NCBI GenBank assembly: GCA_001873585.1
Contig: MNZL01000019.1
Span: 1-6,756, forward strand
Origin: Rhodobacterales bacterium CG2_30_65_12
Lineage (GTDB): Bacteria; Pseudomonadota; Alphaproteobacteria; Rhodobacterales; Rhodobacteraceae
Direction: 5' to 3'
Length of the DNA stretch: 6,756 bases
Below are positions 5,968-6,756 of this stretch, one piece after another. A model generated the notes under the pieces. That model saw only the letters and a list, made by a program, of their open reading frames with translations, was not told the DNA's origin and made no database searches. A program made the translations under genes and the position numbers. Each line of letters starts with the position of its first letter. Position 1 is the stretch's first letter.

Positions 5968-6756
5968 CTAGCAGTCGCCGTCGAGGGTCTGGCGCATCTC
6001 GGTGGCGGGGTGGGCACAGCCAGCGCTGCCAACCACCTTGGCGGGCACCCCGGCCACCGTGCTGGCGTCGGGCACATCCTCCAGCACCACCGATCCCGCA
6101 GCGATCCGCGAGCAGCAGCCGACCTTGATGTTGCCCAGCACCTTTGCGCCGGCGCCGATCAGCACCTCGTTGCCGATCTTCGGGTGGCGGTCGCCGTCTT
6201 GCTTGCCGGTGCCGCCGAGCGTTACGTCGTGCAGCATCGACACGTTATTGCCCACCACCGCCGTCTCGCCAATAACGATGGAATGGGCGTGGTCGATCAT
6301 GATCCCCTTGCCGATCTGCGCCGCCGGGTGGATGTCGATGCCATAAACCTCGGAGGCGCGCATCTGGAAGAAGAAGGCGAGATCCTTGCGGGCTTGCCGC
6401 CACAACCAATGCGACACGCGGTAGGCCTGCATCGCCTGGAACCCTTTGAAATACAGGATCGGCTGCAAAAGCCGGTGCGTGGCCGGATCGCGTTCGAGCA
6501 CCGCCATGAGATCGGCGCGCGCCGCCTCGGCAAGCGAGGGATCAGCACCATAGGCCTCATCGGCCACCTCGCGCAGCACCAGCATCGACATCTCGTTCGA
6601 AGAGAGCTTGGACGAGATCCGGAATGAAAGCGCCTTTTCCAGCGTTTCGTGGTGCAAAACGGTGGAATGTATCAGCCCACCCATCAGCGGTTCATGCGCC
6701 ACGGCGGTCTCGGCCTCAGCGGTGATGCGGCCCCAGACCGGATCGAGCAGGATCGG
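5968..6756 (-). CDS. cysE: Serine O-acetyltransferase, 5' end outside window
   Basis: The enzyme makes O-acetyl-L-serine from L-serine and acetyl-CoA, the first step of cysteine synthesis in the cytoplasm. The visible part has 262 codons ending at TAG (5970-5968). The reading continues past the right edge: PILLDPVWGRITAEAE is the typical CysE start, so only some 5-15 residues should be missing. An apparent GTG start at 6702 is internal. The helical N-terminal domain (to about fragment residue 135) is followed by the left-handed beta-helix of hexapeptide repeats. The catalytic pair is present, matching E. coli Asp143 and His158: Asp141 in GIDIHPA and His156 in MIDHAHS, by fragment numbering. 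The loop GGTGKQDGDRHPKIG is intact. Oddities are a Cys-Cys pair (213-214) in a late coil and a short C-terminal tail ending DGDC instead of the usual final isoleucine. It is convergent with pdhABC. Confidence 0.95.
   Translation of the reverse strand, partial: PILLDPVWGRITAEAETAVAHEPLMGGLIHSTVLHHETLEKALSFRISSKLSSNEMSMLVLREVADEAYGADPSLAEAARADLMAVLERDPATHRLLQPILYFKGFQAMQAYRVSHWLWRQARKDLAFFFQMRASEVYGIDIHPAAQIGKGIMIDHAHSIVIGETAVVGNNVSMLHDVTLGGTGKQDGDRHPKIGNEVLIGAGAKVLGNIKVGCCSRIAAGSVVLEDVPDASTVAGVPAKVVGSAGCAHPATEMRQTLDGDC

Noticed and set aside
5863..6627. Plus-strand frame of 254 codons opposite cysE
   Set aside because: It is the shadow of cysE, whose catalytic residues and hexapeptide repeats are clear on the other strand.

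Overview
The window is GC-rich chromosomal DNA from an alphaproteobacterium, most likely of the Rhodobacterales or Roseobacter type. The main reasons are a pyruvate dehydrogenase E1-beta subunit with its own N-terminal lipoyl domain, the pdhA-pdhB-pdhC order, and the look of the Do-type protease and of CysE. This placement comes from reading the proteins, not from a database search. All the large genes are housekeeping genes. I see no phage, insertion sequence, CRISPR array, tRNA or rRNA.

Layout, left to right. Positions 1-172 hold no gene I can support; they contain two inverted repeats and a strong ribosome binding site. Positions 173-1654 (+) encode an exported Do/HtrA-family serine protease with two PDZ domains. 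A UUCG-loop hairpin at 1687-1714 ends that unit. A short AT-rich stretch follows, carrying a perfect GTTTAA-TG-TTAAAC palindrome at 1840-1853, and it is the probable control region of the next operon. Positions 1883-5559 (+) are pdhA, pdhB and pdhC, with gaps of 13 and 10 bases between genes, closed by a textbook intrinsic terminator at 5580-5610. No E3 gene (lpd) lies between pdhC and this terminator. From 5560 to 5967 there is no conventional gene, but the minus strand has a very small membrane-protein-like frame (5776-5847, possibly starting at 5904) followed by a hairpin. Positions 5968-6756 (-) are cysE, whose first few codons lie beyond the right edge.

The three pdh genes encode the E1 heterotetramer (alpha and beta) and the E2 core that convert pyruvate and CoA to acetyl-CoA. 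E3 must come from elsewhere in the genome. CysE makes O-acetylserine from serine and acetyl-CoA, so it uses the product of the neighbouring complex, but it is convergent with pdh and there is no sign of co-regulation. The protease is a separate envelope quality-control gene.

The points most worth a second look are small: the palindrome before pdhA, an internal ribosome-binding-site and ATG pair inside pdhB that would give an E1-beta without a lipoyl domain, the near-identical lipoyl domains of PdhB and PdhC, the unannotated small frame downstream of cysE, and the unusual CysE C-terminus. I do not see a new multi-gene system here.
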